Shown in pieces: positions 11,781 through 39,637 of a stretch of 64,000 nucleotides of DNA; within the stretch, counting starts at the first letter, position 1; the number at the start of each line of letters is the position of its first letter. The DNA is from Gambelia wislizenii (Eukaryota; Chordata; Lepidosauria; Squamata; Crotaphytidae): the NCBI GenBank assembly GCA_030847615.1, contig JAUMIR010000004.1:70277001-70341000 (forward strand). Direction: 5' to 3'. The position numbers were made by a program, and so were the translations under genes. The notes below the pieces were generated by a model, which saw nothing but the letters and a program-made list of their open reading frames with translations, was not told the DNA's origin and did no database searches.

Positions 11781-11989
11781 CATGCTTTCCATATGGAGCC
11801 CCACTGGGACTTTATCACACTACACTGTTACAGCGCTATTATTCTGCTTTAACTTCTGTGGCTGCCTCCTTTGGAGTCCTGGGTTCTTCTTCGTGGTCTC
11901 CGTGAATCCACACGAGTGGGCTTTATGCGCTTGCCCATTAACACCTTCGGAAACTTCTAGAACTCTTACCTAATTTACTTTTGGCGGTA

Positions 11990-12125
11990 ACCCTGCCCAC
12001 TCTCCCCTGCCCTATATAGGCAGCGTTCCTGCCCAAATGCCTCAGTTCCTTTCTTTTCTGCCACATTGGTTGCAGCAAGGAACTTTGTGAGCTCTTTTAG
12101 TGGTTTTCAGACAATGGGCCATTTT
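11990..12125 (+). other. Unclassified repeat-like segment with a TATA-like sequence
   Basis: gccctatataggcag is followed by a pyrimidine-rich ctcagttcctttcttttctgcc. It lies inside the split MITE and resembles an LTR or transposon end, but I cannot name it. It lies about 1.2 kb downstream of the putative exon 1. Confidence 0.3.
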
Positions 12126-12131
12126 TTTCTA

Positions 12132-12695
12132 CAGTAGCACGTCCATATCCACAGCGGATTGGTTCCAGGCCACCCGCAGATGGCAAATTCTGTGGATAAT
12201 AGGGAACACCATCCCGGGGGCCATCTAGCCTCTTCCCCTTCACCCCCACAATGGCCCCACCCCAGCGACAGGAGCCATCCCAAGGGAAGGGGAGCAAGAT
12301 CACTCCTCCCCCCCTCGTCCCCACCATGGCTCTGCTGCAGCAGCAATCATGGGGGCAAAGGGAATAGATTGCTCTCCCCTTCCCGCCCACCATGGCCCCG
12401 CCTCAGTGGCAATTGCGGGGATGAAGGGGGAAGGGGCTAGATCACTCCCCCTTCACCCCGCCATGGTCCCGCTGCAGCGGCGATCACTAGGACAAAGGGG
12501 GAAGGGGAGGCGGCTAGATTGCTCCTCCACTCCCTTTCCCCTTCACCCCCACGATCGCCATGATGGCAACCAGGAGCGCTCCCAGGGGAAGGGATGGAAG
12601 AGGTGAGATTCCTCCTCCTCACCTTCCCTCACCATTGCCAACCGCAGATAATTGAATCTGTGGTTGGCGAATCAACGGATGCAGGGGTGCTACTG
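12132..12695. mobile_element. Tigger/mariner-like MITE with internal tandem repeat
   Basis: Ends TA-CAGTAGCACGTCC and GGGGTGCTACTG-TA. Inside are at least three degenerate repeats of a G/C-rich unit (agggggaagggg, ctagatcactcc, ccccttcacccc, ccatggcccc). The terminal sequences belong to the 'ccatatccacagcggattgg' group seen elsewhere in the window. Confidence 0.65.
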
Positions 12696-12915
12696 TATTC
12701 TCTCCAGTGATTTCCCTCAGGTTTTGTGACTTTGGACTATTAATCAACTAGTTAAGGGAGGACCATTTAGAACTCTCAGCCAGAGAGCTCTTAGGCCTCA
12801 CTAAAGTACAAACCCCAGAAGTCCATAGGGGGCAGCCAGAGCAGTTAAAGTGGAATAATAGCACTATCACAGTCCCAGAGTAGGAGAGTCAGAATAGTGT
12901 GTCCGGTCCAGAAAA

Positions 12916-13141
12916 GCAGGACCAATTTAAGGAATTTTGGGCCCCCCTGCGATGCTTTATTTTGGGGGGCCCATATGTTTATCTCAGGTCAATGTAACCT
13001 AACTCAACCTAAGCTATTCACAGTATAGGATACTCAGATTATTACTAATAATGTTTTTTCAGGAGGGTTACTATGGGGGGGCACAATGATGGGGGCCCCT
13101 GCGGATGCTGATGCTGCCGGTGCCTTAAACCGGCCCTGCAG
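12916..13141. mobile_element. MITE with gcaggaccaatttaagg / ccttaaaccggccctgc ends
   Basis: Terminal inverted repeat of about 20 bp. The interior contains runs of ggggggccc. A related fragment appears near 34995-35070. Confidence 0.5.
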
Positions 13142-13479
13142 TAAAAGCGTGTAACCTTCATGATTCAGATTTCAAACCTTTCCGCATCTGAGCAATGGAA
13201 TTCAGTAGAGCCTCTTCCTCCTTTTATGCTTGTGATGGTGTCACACTCTCTCCCCTTCTGACTCCCACGTGGAGGGGGAGCCATATGAGGCGCAAATTAA
13301 AGGCATTCTCAAAGCTTGGAAAAGGTTGGTTGAGAGGAAAGCAAATGCCCCAGAAGCTCACCCTGGTCTCCCCACTGCTGGACCTCTCTGTGTGGGTTTT
13401 TTTTTAAAAGCAATTCACTCTTCATATACCCACTCATAACTAAATAAGAAATTATTGATATCTTGTCATTCTCCCAAAA

Positions 13480-13870
13480 CTCAAGGTGGCTCACAACAAG
13501 ATTAAGAATGGGAATAAATAAATATGGTGATGATTGATTAATTTTATTTATATTCCACCTTTTCCCCATGACTGGGACTCATAAAGTGCAACTAAATTAT
13601 GCATTATTAAAGTACAATTTAATTAAAATCGAGTTAGAAGCACATTTGTAAGAGAAGTGTGACACCTGCACATACACATATGCCTGTGGAAAGCCTCAGC
13701 AGCCAGTCTGTCGCCAAAAGTCTGCCTGAATGGCAAGAGCTTTGACTCCTGGCAGCAGGACAGGGAGAGGGCCAGCCTAACCTGCCTTGGAAGGGAGGGC
13801 CACAGCCTGGAAAGGACTTCTACCTACTCTCCAACACATCACATATGAAAACCAGGACAAGCGAGGCCAA
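13480..13870 (-). mobile_element. L2 LINE 3' region relic
   Basis: ggtggctcacaac...aataaataaatatggtgatgattgattaatt followed by attttatttatattccacctt is the reverse of an L2-type 3' tail. 13730-13870 (ggcaagagctttgactcctgg...ggccacagcctgg) resembles the L2 C-terminal region. Confidence 0.45.
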
Positions 13871-14669
13871 GCAACATCAGTGTGGTCAAGATGGCAAACT
13901 TTACTAATGAGGGCAAATGCATAAGCTAGGAGAATCTACACAAGTAAGAACTTGTCATTGGCCTTACTCTGTGATGGTGATAAAGCAACTTACTTCTCTG
14001 CCACTAATATGCCTCCACAGTATCATCTAGAGGAATTGTTTCTGGTGGTGATAGACTTATTGAACACAAGTGTGGGAGATCAGATGGTAGCCCCTTTGAA
14101 GGCCTGCTGTGGACATTTTGTAAAGAAAATCTCTTCTCCCTATGCTGACTTAGATGTTATGGCTGAAATCCTACATTGTGTGAGTAAAATATAACATTGC
14201 TTCCATGGTGGACTGCTGCTTCTACCCTATAGGGAAGACAGCTTTCCTATGGTGGATTGTATCCCATGGACATTTAGTGGTTAGGGAAGGGTGTTTGTGG
14301 CTAGGCAGCTTTCAGCTGAAGTCTTGCAGCCAGGAAGAAACAGCAGCTGTCTCCCTACTGAATCTCCTGTAAGTATTGCAGCTCTTCTTTTCCACCAGCA
14401 TCAGGGGTCCCATGCCCACCTAGACATTAAATGACAATCCCCTCCCCTCCCCTCCCCTGGTGACTAAATGGCGGAGAGAGCATATGCATGCCCTTTAAAG
14501 CACGTTTATGGGGTGTTGGGAGGAGTGTTGTGCAAAGAGGTTCTGGATTCCTCCTTGCACAATGACTTAAAAAGTCAAATGAGTGCATATCCCAAGTTTA
14601 TATGTGTGTATGTCACCAGTAGGATTCAGGCCTGCCGTTTAAAGAGAGTCAGAGATGGATGCAGCTAGA

Positions 14670-14867
14670 ACTTTTCTTGTTGCTATTGTTATTTTTCAGC
14701 TACCTCCTGTGGAATCCTGGGATTTGAAGTTTTGGGAGGGGCATTTAGAACTCTCAGCCAGAGAGCTCTTAGGCCTCACTAAAGTACAAATTCCTAGAAT
14801 TCCACAGGAGGTAGCCATAGCAGTTAAAGTGGAATAATAGTGCTATAACAGTGTAGTACGATAAGAC
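14670..14867. mobile_element. Palindromic MITE
   Basis: Left arm ttgctattgttatttttcagctacctcctgtggaatcctggg is mirrored by ctagaattccacaggaggtagcc...gtggaataatagtgc. Same subfamily as the split copy at 11806-12880. Confidence 0.7.
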
Positions 14868-15129
14868 TCTTATGGTATACGTTCCCCTACAGGTGGACAT
14901 TTTTATCCAATGCGCAGAAGTCTATATAGACTTCAGGTTCTGAAAGCAGAGTTATGCATGAAATCCTGTTACTCATCAAGTGCCATTATGGATTGCCTAT
15001 GCAGATGTGCATTGCACATTGCAATCATGCATATGATGTTTGTTTGCCCATTCAGTTTCACAATGTTACAGTTCAATAATGCACAGTACTCATGTAACTC
15101 CCTTGAGTATAGAGTTAAATTGATGTAGG

Positions 15130-15650
15130 ATCTCAGCCAGTCAGTGCTTCTCAGAACTGGGATGGTTCCTGCTGTCTTTAAGGAGGTGGTGATGAGAAAC
15201 CTTCTAAAAAACTAAAACAAATCTTGATCCTATGATTAAAGACAATGATTTCTTGGTGTCCATTCTTGTAATTTTGAGTAAAGTGTTGGAGTGGATTGTG
15301 GCTTCTCAAATCTAGGTAAGCTTGAAGGAAATGTACTATTTAGAGCTATTCAAATTTGGTTTTAGGCTGGGTTTGGGGCTACAAGCAGATCTGGTCACCC
15401 TCATGGATGCAGGGAGTGCTATGCTATTAGTTGTGGATCATTTGATGACTTTTTATACCACTAACCACAGTATCCTCCTGGATTGGCTGGCTAGACTGGC
15501 TTTGGGATGCACAATCTTGTGATGACCTCTGACCTTTCTGGAGGGCTATTTTCAGAAGCTGATGATATGGGATTTTTATTCTATCACATGGCATTTGGCA
15601 TATGGGGTATTATAAACTTTGATCTTGTCCCTAGTGCATTTTAAAGTCTA
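15130..15650 (+). pseudogene. L2 LINE reverse-transcriptase fragment
   Basis: Translation gives FRLGLGLQADLVTL and then FYTTNHSILLDWL, matching the L2 RT blocks GFRPGFGTETALVTL and FDTINHGILLDRL. It carries several stops. It continues after the insertions at 16645. Confidence 0.65.
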
Positions 15651-15696
15651 CATGAAATCACTGGGTTATGTTGACTGTAGGCATGGAGTCAGCTCT

Positions 15697-15934
15697 CTGG
15701 CTTTTCTTCGCAAATGAAGATTCAGGAAGGACTCATCCCGCGCTTTCTGCAAGCGCACTGATGACTGAAAAGGCCAGTCTGAGATAAACAAGTCCAGTTG
15801 CAGAAAGCACAGCTGAAGGTCTCCTTGGGTGATGTTTCTGGGTTGTGATTCTTTCTGCGTTGTCATTTCTCTTCAAGACTTGTTCAGCCTGAGTTCTCAA
15901 ATAGGGCTGCAGCATTGTGGATAGTGCGTCTCCA
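15697..15934 (-). mobile_element. 5'-truncated LINE with C-terminal zinc-finger-like ORF2 end, copy 1
   Basis: One of three copies (15697, 24254, 43049) sharing the same 3' boundary (ctctctggcttttcttcgca on the + strand). The minus strand encodes a C-terminal RT-associated segment. I cannot assign the clade. Confidence 0.6.
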
Positions 15935-16128
15935 ATACAGGGATGACATGCAGCCTCTATTTTCTACCTGTAAAATTCTGAGGAGGCCATTGAATTCTTG
16001 AACAGGTGTCTGGAAATGGTTTTGTAACTGATGATGGAAAGCAAGCAGAACCTGAGAACCTGAGAAGAGGTTGCATTCCCCTTAAGGATCAGGTTCACAG
16101 TAACTTTTTGGGGTAGGATACCTTTATC

Positions 16129-16222
16129 AGAGCTTGGAAAGTTGCTTTTTTGGAATATTGCTCTGCTGGTGATGCTGTTTGGGGGATTCTGGGAGTTGTA
16201 GTCCCAAAAAAGTAATTTCGCA
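16129..16222. mobile_element. hAT-like hairpin MITE
   Basis: Ends agagcttggaaagttgctttttt and gtagtcccaaaaaagtaattt around ggggattctgggagt. Confidence 0.6.
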
Positions 16223-16341
16223 GGCTGTGGTCTTGGTTTGGTCAGTGAAATAATAAGTGGTGGCAGTAGCCACCACCTTTTTTCTCCTTGGGGATGGTGC
16301 ACTAGCTCTGTTCATATGTGGAGAGAGTGGATCTAATCCCA

Positions 16342-16654
16342 GAGCCTTCCCACAGTCCGACGAAAAGCAGCAATGCAACAGGAACATTCTGTTTTTCCTG
16401 CTGCCTTCCCGTATGACATTGGCGTCCTTCCAGTGTTCTCTTGTTCTGCTCACATTGGGGACAGAGGTAAAACAGTGTCTTTTTCCTAACAGGTTTTTCC
16501 AGTTAGCAAAAAGACACTGTTTTACCTTGGTCCCCGATGTAAGTGGAATGAGAGAATGCTGGAAGGACACTGCCATCATGCAGGAAGGCAGAAGGAAACA
16601 TAGAATGTTTCTGCTGCTTTGCCACTTTTCCTCGGAGTGTGGGAAGACTCTCAG
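16342..16654. mobile_element. Large near-palindromic MITE
   Basis: Two arms of about 150 bp form a long hairpin: cttcccacagtccgacgaaaagcag...acattctgttttt...aaaacagtgtctttt, then aaaagacactgtttt...agaatgtttctgctgc...ctcggagtgtgggaag. A GC-spaced loop of about 15 bp lies at 16488-16503. Inserted in the L2. Confidence 0.75.
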
Positions 16655-17010
16655 TCATGCAGCACTAGTTACATCCAGACTAGACTGTTGTGATGTGCTG
16701 TACATGTGGCTGATTTTGAAGACATTCTGAAAACTTCAGCTAGTTCTTAAGTACACTTTAAGACCAGATGGTCCAACCATATTGCAACAATTCTGTACCA
16801 GTCCCATTGTGAGGCCAAGTTATTTGAAATACCACTTGCTCCATATGAACTTGTCCATGGTTTTAGATCGGTGGCAGAAGCACTATTTGCACTATGGAAT
16901 TCTCTCATGGGTGTCTTAATCCTACAATTGTAGTATTTTGAAAGGCTTTGAAAACCCACTTGTGCAATGAGTGCATCAGGACATGTTGCGCATTTGGGAC
17001 TGTTGTGCAG
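16655..17010 (+). pseudogene. L2 LINE C-terminal fragment
   Basis: VTSRLDCCDVLYMWLILKTF matches the L2 block LVTSRLDYCNALYMGLPLKTI, and ALWNSL-like sequence follows in a shifted frame. It is the same old L2 as 15130-15650, cut by later elements. Confidence 0.65.
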
Positions 17011-17269
17011 TGGCCACACTGTTGGCTCCATGTGTGTTATTGCTCCAGGGACATAGCTACATCTCTGCTCCCCTCCTGAGAATGTGAGCATTGCAAAACA
17101 TTGTAGTTCACCTTTACATGAGTTTAAGTCAGTTTACGATGATGTAAGTACATAACAGGGTGGCAGCCTTAATGACTGTAATTCACCCATCTCTTGATCA
17201 AATCTCCTTTAGAAGTTTCGTAGCTATTCAAGTACATAAATGGAGATTTCATAGTTGGAAATTGGGGGT

Positions 17270-17312
17270 CTTCTCTGTACAAAGCATATCCTCTACCACT
17301 GAGCTACAGCAT
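17270..17312 (-). mobile_element. tRNA-like SINE head relic
   Basis: Minus strand reads gctgtagctcagtggtagagg, a tRNA A-box-like start. Too short to be a tRNA gene. Confidence 0.45.
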
Positions 17313-17662
17313 CTTCCCTAAAAGGAGTTTGGGAAGTGAAAATCTCCCAAAATTGACATCTAATTCCCTGCTGTTGTTGATTGTACCTGTCTATTCATTT
17401 GCTTCTTGCAATGCAAACTAGACAGAAGAACACAAACATTCATTCAAATCTGCATCTGCACCTTCCCTGATGAATAATACTCACTTTCTATTCTCAGAAG
17501 TGTCTAAAGTTATTGAGGCCCAAGTGTTGAATAATAAAAAACCCTTTTTCTTGGTTGCTGAACTCCTCTGAAGAAGGGAACTTTGTTTTCTGAAATTCAG
17601 TGGGCCTTAAAAAATGTAGCCACTTCTGAGGACAGTTTTTCTCCTGGTCATTTGCTATATTT

Positions 17663-18254
17663 GGGGGCTGTCTAAATGGTGAAAATACCCCTCATGGAAT
17701 TTGCTGGGAATCCTACTAGTCTAAACAGGATCCAGTGCCAATCCACACTATTCAGAAAGAGGGGAGCCCAACACAGCAAAAACAATGGGATAAAAGCCTT
17801 TGCAGATTTCCCCATATTTTTTCACAAACTGTGAGGCTGGTGCACAATTTTTCTCTTTTGGACTATTGAACAATAAAAAACGCAAAGGGAAGCACAAAGC
17901 TGATTGGTTGGGTGAGAGTGGGGGTGGGGCTTGCTAGGAGGGCAAGGGCCCACTGCCGCCATGTTGGATTTTCACCTTAGCGATTGCTCACTAATGCGGT
18001 TTTTTTAAAAAAAGGATCAATATTTTCTGTTTTGCTTTAGAGAATTGCTCTATCGCACCACCATACCTTGAGACAATTAAAAAAAAAACTAGCAGCAAAC
18101 GTGAGTAAATCACTTGTGGCTATCATCAGAAACGCGAGGCTTATGGGGGCTTCCGAGGCCAGAAAAACCATTTGGACATGTCGCTGCTGCTGCAAGATGC
18201 CAGTAGTATGAGGTACCATATTTGGGATTTTTTCCCCTCATGTAGATGGGCCCC
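17663..18254. mobile_element. CpG-bearing DNA transposon with promoter-like module, copy 1
   Basis: Ends gggggctgtctaaatgg and ccatctaca(t)gg...gggcccc are inverted. At 17903-17967: ctgattggttg (CCAAT on the opposite strand), gggggtggggctt and actgccgccatgttgg. The same string of motifs occurs, inverted, at 45255-45330 and, degraded, at 35215-35290. Confidence 0.6.
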
Positions 18255-19548
18255 TAGTGTGCTTCCTTTGTGTCTGTTCTCAAATACACACAGCCACTCA
18301 TACATAGAAAATAAATGTGTGCCCCGTGTCTCCATTCAGCATGAAGAGAAGACACAGCTATTTTCCTCTTCACTTTGCTTTAAAATGCACAAAAATTTTA
18401 GGAGCTGACCATGAGCACACATATACAAGGAGAATGAAACATGTCTTTCATGCTTCCAAAAATATTGTGGCACTCAATCCTGACACATGTCAGGATTCTT
18501 CACCACCTCCCCAAAAGTTGGTGTGCTCAAAACTCCAACATAATATTGAGTATTAAAATAAATACTTTTTTGAAGGGGACTCCCCCCACCGAGATATAAT
18601 TAAAATAAAAGATTTAGCAACGGAAAAAAGTATCCGCTGAAATCCATGAAATTTCAGAAATCTAACCAATTATGTTTCTAGTTCTGTACCATCACTAATT
18701 TAACCAGCAGGCTTGTCTGAAAATGTACACACACAGGGAATGTGGAATCCTGCTAATTCAACAAGTCTGCTCTTACTTTCATGAGGCACTACTAGCAAAG
18801 TAGAGATAAACAAGAAAGAGACTGGTGGCTCCCAAACTTTTCACTTACCTTAGGAACACCTGGAGTGGGAGCTAGAGACACTTTGTGAATAGTGTTATGA
18901 AATGCCTTTTGTGATGCGGACTCTTTGACCTGGCTGTTTGCTGCTGGCAGGCCGTTATGTACAGTACTTTAAATGCTGCACTCTTAAAGGCTGGGTGTGT
19001 ATATTCAGGAATGTTTCCTTGAATTTCTAGTTGAGTTTTCAACAATTTGGGAAGATAGTAGTAGTAAAGAGAGTGTTACGGACAAATCTGTAGGAGTTCC
19101 ATACATTCATTTGCTTATCAAAGGGCGTGAGGTCCCTTTTAACTCGAATGGAGAAATTACTGAAGGGACAAATGTTATGTTTCTCTGGCATGGTAGTTTA
19201 GTGTCATATAGTTTATGAACCATTTAGTATGTTCAATTTCAGCTTAATCAATATGTTGTTACTTTGAAGATTTATGATTTCATCAGTGTAGATAGTCTAT
19301 CCACTGATGCAGATTGTAACTATTTCACACACTGCTGTGGCCAGTTTGTCTCCTATGGCTACTCTTTTGGTGATGAGTTGGACCTTGGAAATCAGACAAT
19401 CAGACCTTACCAGCCAAAGCTGGTGCTTCATTGCCTTTGAGAGCTCAAGGTCACTTCCAAGCTGCGAGGAGGTGGCAGAGTGGGACTTTGTGAACGTTAT
19501 GCAATATTTCTTTGAATTCATTGGCTATATTATATGCAGGCTTAATCC

Positions 19549-19549
19549 C

Positions 19550-19607
<58 letters not shown>

Positions 19608-19612
19608 GAGAA
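19549..19612. repeat. (CA)n(GA)n compound microsatellite
   Basis: About 7 CA units run into about 24 GA units with one interruption. Confidence 0.95.
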
Positions 19613-19753
19613 CATTCTTGCCTTTATGCAAGAGGTTGTACCAGAAGATATGTCATGAGTTGGAAAGCATTAAATAAATAGTCTCTATTATTTTATCTAT
19701 TAAGACCTCAGAGGATATCCAGATTGTTCTGAATTACTGCATTCAATGCATAC

Positions 19754-20032
19754 GGAACCCTAGTGGCGCAGTGGTTAAATCCCAGTACTGCAGCCACAGC
19801 ATTACAGGTTTGATCCCAAGGGCTCCAAAGTTCGCTCAGCCTTCCATCCTTTCATAGGTTGGTAAAATGAGTACCCGGCTTGTAGGGGCAATTAGCTAAC
19901 ACACATTGGAAACCGCTTAATGCAGTGTAGATGTGTAAATTGCTATTGTGTAAAACAATTTGTAAACTGCTCTGAGAGCCTTTGTGGCTGAAGAGTGGGA
20001 TATAAATACCTAAAAAAATACAAAAATAAAAG
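19754..20032 (+). mobile_element. tRNA-derived SINE (squamate ACA/Sauria type)
   Basis: Starts ggaaccctagtggcgcagtgg with a B-box-like ggtttgatccc, then the body aaaatgagtacccggcttg...gggcaattagct...aaaccgctt, and ends gggatataaat plus A/T. Two minus-strand relatives lie at 25928 and 30625. Confidence 0.75.
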
Positions 20033-20640
20033 TTAAAATGTGTTATGTTGGGTGGGGCTTATACACCTTTTGTAGGAGGAGATCATGTGGTAATAGGCAA
20101 GGGGCAGACAAAACAATGGGTGCAGCATGACTTGAACTGGGCTGCCAAACTAGCCTTCTGCTTTCAAGGACAGCAGAGGATGCTGTGCCAACTGCCAATT
20201 CAAACTGCTACTTCAAACTCAAAGGAACTGTTTTGTCCTTTGCACAGCCTGGAATTTTTTTGGTGTGTGTGTGTATGTGTCTCCGGGGCAGGGCGGTGGG
20301 GTGGGGGAGAGATTAAAGCCATTTTGCCCTTGGGCTGTGGGAATTGCCTGGCTCTGAGTTAAATGAATATTTGCATCTGTACTGCAATGTTCCTTTAATC
20401 CCCTTAGATCTTTTGATGGAGACATGGATGCGTATCCTCACTAGCAGTGACCTGCTAATAGTTATACTAAACTTGTTGAGTGTACCTAGCTTGAAACTGT
20501 GACTTCTATTTTTATTGAGTTTAGCTAGACACTTTGTTAGCCTCTTGTATTTGAAATAGAAGTCTACATTTTTAAAAAAATAAAAATAAAAACTGAAATC
20601 AGAATGCATGCAATTTCAAAACCTAATTTTAAAATTATAT

Positions 20641-20880
20641 ACTTGTCCCTTCATATTCACTGGGGTTTGGTTTCAGGACCACCACCGCCTCCGTGGATAC
20701 CAAAATCTGTGGATACTCAAGTCCCATTATATGCAATGGCATAGCAAAATGGTGCCTCTTATATAAGATGGCAAAATCAAGGTTTGCTTTTTGGATTATT
20801 ATTTTTTTTAAAGAATATTTTCAAGCCATAAATGCTTAAATCCATGGATACCAAATCCATGGATACGGAGGGACAACTGT
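20641..20880. mobile_element. Tigger-like MITE
   Basis: Ends cttgtcccttcatattcactgg and ggatacggagggacaactg flanked by TA. Internally very like 48031-48269 (tcaagtcccattatatgca, gcatagcaaaatggtg). Confidence 0.7.
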
Positions 20881-21097
20881 ACACTGGGATTGAAATTCAT
20901 AAGTGCTGCAAAATTTTCAAAGCTCAGTCAAAAAGGAGTGTCACAGCACTGGAGAAGGGCTATGCATCAGTCTTTACTCTCTGTGGTTTCCATTGTTCTG
21001 TGGTGCAAAGATGAAAGTTGGCTTGTCTAGCCCCTCTTTCCAAATGTTGGAATCACCTTCACACAGATTTAGCTGTATCCCATCCCCCCATTATCTC

Positions 21098-21240
21098 TAA
21101 AGACCTCCTTGGAGGTCTTTAAACAGGTTGGATGGCCATCTGTCGGGGATGCTTTGATCATGATTTCCTGCGTGGCAGGGGGTTGGACTGGATGGCCCTC
21201 GTGGTCTCTTGCAACTCTGCAATTCTAAGATTCTATGATT
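21098..21240 (+). mobile_element. CR1 LINE 3' end
   Basis: ggaggtctttaaacaggttgg...gtggtctcttgcaactctg ending in gattctatgatt; 5' truncated. It ends about 340 bp before the KLF exon 2 acceptor. Confidence 0.75.
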
Positions 21241-21686
21241 TACCCAGAGATGGTATGGGTAGAACTTATGCTTGTCTGCCAAATTAATTGGTTTCTTTCC
21301 AGAACTATGGCAGGTATCAGGACTTTGCTACTGCAAAAGTCAATCCCAGCCCAAACCCAAGGTATACATTTAATTTCCACAGAAAAAACAAAATCCTAGA
21401 TAATGCTGTGGTATAGTCCAAGGAAAGTTTAAGTGTCAAATGGGTTTTTATACTAAACTTTATCACGAAGTTTGACACTTCTTGCTTCTGCTGCTGGAAT
21501 GTAGGCTTTCTAGGTGCTCTACTTCTGTGTTTCCTTTGTTGTCATTTTAAATTGAGGACCTGCTTGTGGTTGTCTTCTTGCAGGTGGGTCTATAGCTTTC
21601 CGAGCTTCATCATTTTCAACTGACCTACTTACCGGTAACAGTTATATATAGGCCTATCTACATACTTGTTTATAAGCAAGGAACCA

Positions 21687-38091
<16,405 letters not shown>

Positions 38092-39134
38092 CCCTCCCAT
38101 TGCTGCTGTGCCAAGAGAAGCATCTCAGTCAAATCAGAAGAAAATACAAAATATGGCTTTCTTCTGGGAAGGGAGGGGACAAGGAACTGATGGCTTAAAA
38201 AGTGTCTCCAGCTCAGCCCATTCTGTAAAGGTTAAAATGTTGGAGTTAAAATTTTCTGAATTCCCCTTGCTGGCTGTCAGTTTGGGAGTTTTTGTTTAAT
38301 TCCTCCCTGTTCCCCAAGTTCCAGATACAAGTGGTTCATGTGCCTTTCATTTACGTTCATGTGATTATTGCTCTCTCACTTGATTTTTTTTTTCATATAT
38401 CAATAATGGTTCCAGTGTTGAGAGGCCTGGGCTTAGTCTGATGTTGCTGTTGGGTGTTTTTTAAAAAATGTGTGTGTGTGTGCGTGCATTTGGTAACTGC
38501 TTGCACGGTAGAATTCAGGGCAAAGGCAATGATTGATACAAGGTCACCTGTGCTTTGTGGCTGAATGTGGATTTAACCCACGCCTCCCGCCCCTTCTTTG
38601 TAGTCATAATACTACCGTACTTCCATCTAATGATGTTTCTTTTGTAGAAACAACAGTTGTGTAGCACCTTAAATACAATTTCAATATAACCAGCCACAAG
38701 AAACTTCCTTGTTTTTGCAAGCCCCAAGGTGGTACATCTCTGGAAAGTGTTGTTTTAGTTGGGATTCAAAGCTACTTTAAATTGGAGCTTTGAAGTAACT
38801 AATTCATTTATTCCTCTCCCAATAATGTCGTGGTAGCTGGCATTTTCCATGTTAGTGGGTGGACAATTTCGCTCTGGTTTTTAGTTTAAAATTTGAAGGA
38901 GCTATTGAAAGTGCTAAATCTAGTTTGAGGCTAGGATTCTGCACCTTGACAGCTCTTTTAAAATTTGGACCAAAACCCAGAATAGATTTACTACCTCAGA
39001 GGCGTAGGAGCCAGCGGCCATCTCTGCAGTAATGAAGGTTTCATTACATTGTATCATGATTTTAGCTTAATGGGGGATCATGTTCCCCATTTTGCAATGT
39101 GACTGTGACTTGTTAGTTGCTTTTTAAACTGCTA

Positions 39135-39355
39135 GGGGCCCTTTCACACTCTACAATTACAGTATAACACTATAATTCCGCTTTAGCTATCACACTTCTA
39201 TCCTATAGAACCCTGGGGTTTGCAGTTGAGGGAGGGGAATTTAGATTTCTCTGCCAGTAGTGCTTTTCCAAATTACAGACCCCAAGGTTCCACAGAATGT
39301 TTCCATAGTGGTTAAAGTGAAATATCACACTATAATTCTATCATGTGAAAGGGCC
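39135..39355. mobile_element. Palindromic MITE with CTA target duplication, in the presumed KLF 3' UTR
   Basis: CTA-GGGGCCCTTTCACACT at the left and catgtgaaagggcc-CTA at the right. The arms cover most of the 220 bp. Confidence 0.8.
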
Positions 39356-39631
39356 CTAGAGTGTAGGGAGGAGGAATATCACATGGTTCAAGTGTTGCCC
39401 CATGCTGCTGCCTAGTGCTCTATTGTTAGTGTTCAGATGGTAGTGATTTGGGCAGAAAGAAGGTACCAGCTTGTAGTATTCAGATGCCTTTGTTCAAAGT
39501 AAGTGGTGGTGGGGAAACTGTTCTATTCACTTTCAAGAAACGAGAAAGGAAAAAGTTACTTTTAAATGTTTAACTATATCAGTAATGAATATTGGGGTGG
39601 CAGCAATCTTAAAACTGGAATGCATTACTTT

Positions 39632-39637
39632 AATAAA
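39632..39637 (+). terminator. KLF15-like: Candidate polyadenylation signal of the KLF15-like gene
   Basis: AATAAA, the first I noticed after the stop codon. No strong GU-rich element directly follows, so this is tentative. Confidence 0.35.

Larger units (their letters stand above)
11806..12880. mobile_element. Palindromic MITE split by a later insertion
   Basis: The left arm (cacactacactgttacag...ctattattctgctttaac...ctggcttggagtcc-like, ending near 11885) is the reverse complement of the right arm (accccagaagtcc...cagttaaagtggaataatag...actatcacagt, from about 12735). About 850 bp, including the Tigger-like element at 12132-12695, separates them. Confidence 0.6.
10791..21583 (+). other. KLF15-like: Intron 1 of the KLF15-like gene
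   Basis: About 10.8 kb. After the CpG island it holds a MITE split by a later insertion, a TA-flanked Tigger-like element, L2 and other LINE pieces, a 300-bp hairpin MITE, a CpG-bearing transposon, a SINE and simple repeats, listed separately. I see no coding exon in it. In 18.26-19.54 kb I see nothing beyond AT-rich single-copy-looking sequence. Confidence 0.5.

Noticed and set aside
19754..19830. Possible tRNA gene (A/B-box-like sequences)
   Set aside because: The head of a SINE with a long non-tRNA body and no cloverleaf-capable 3' end.
21666..21686. TTG start giving a longer KLF15-like N-terminus
   Set aside because: Non-ATG start with no support; the ATG at 21687 is in frame and follows an in-frame stop at 21636.
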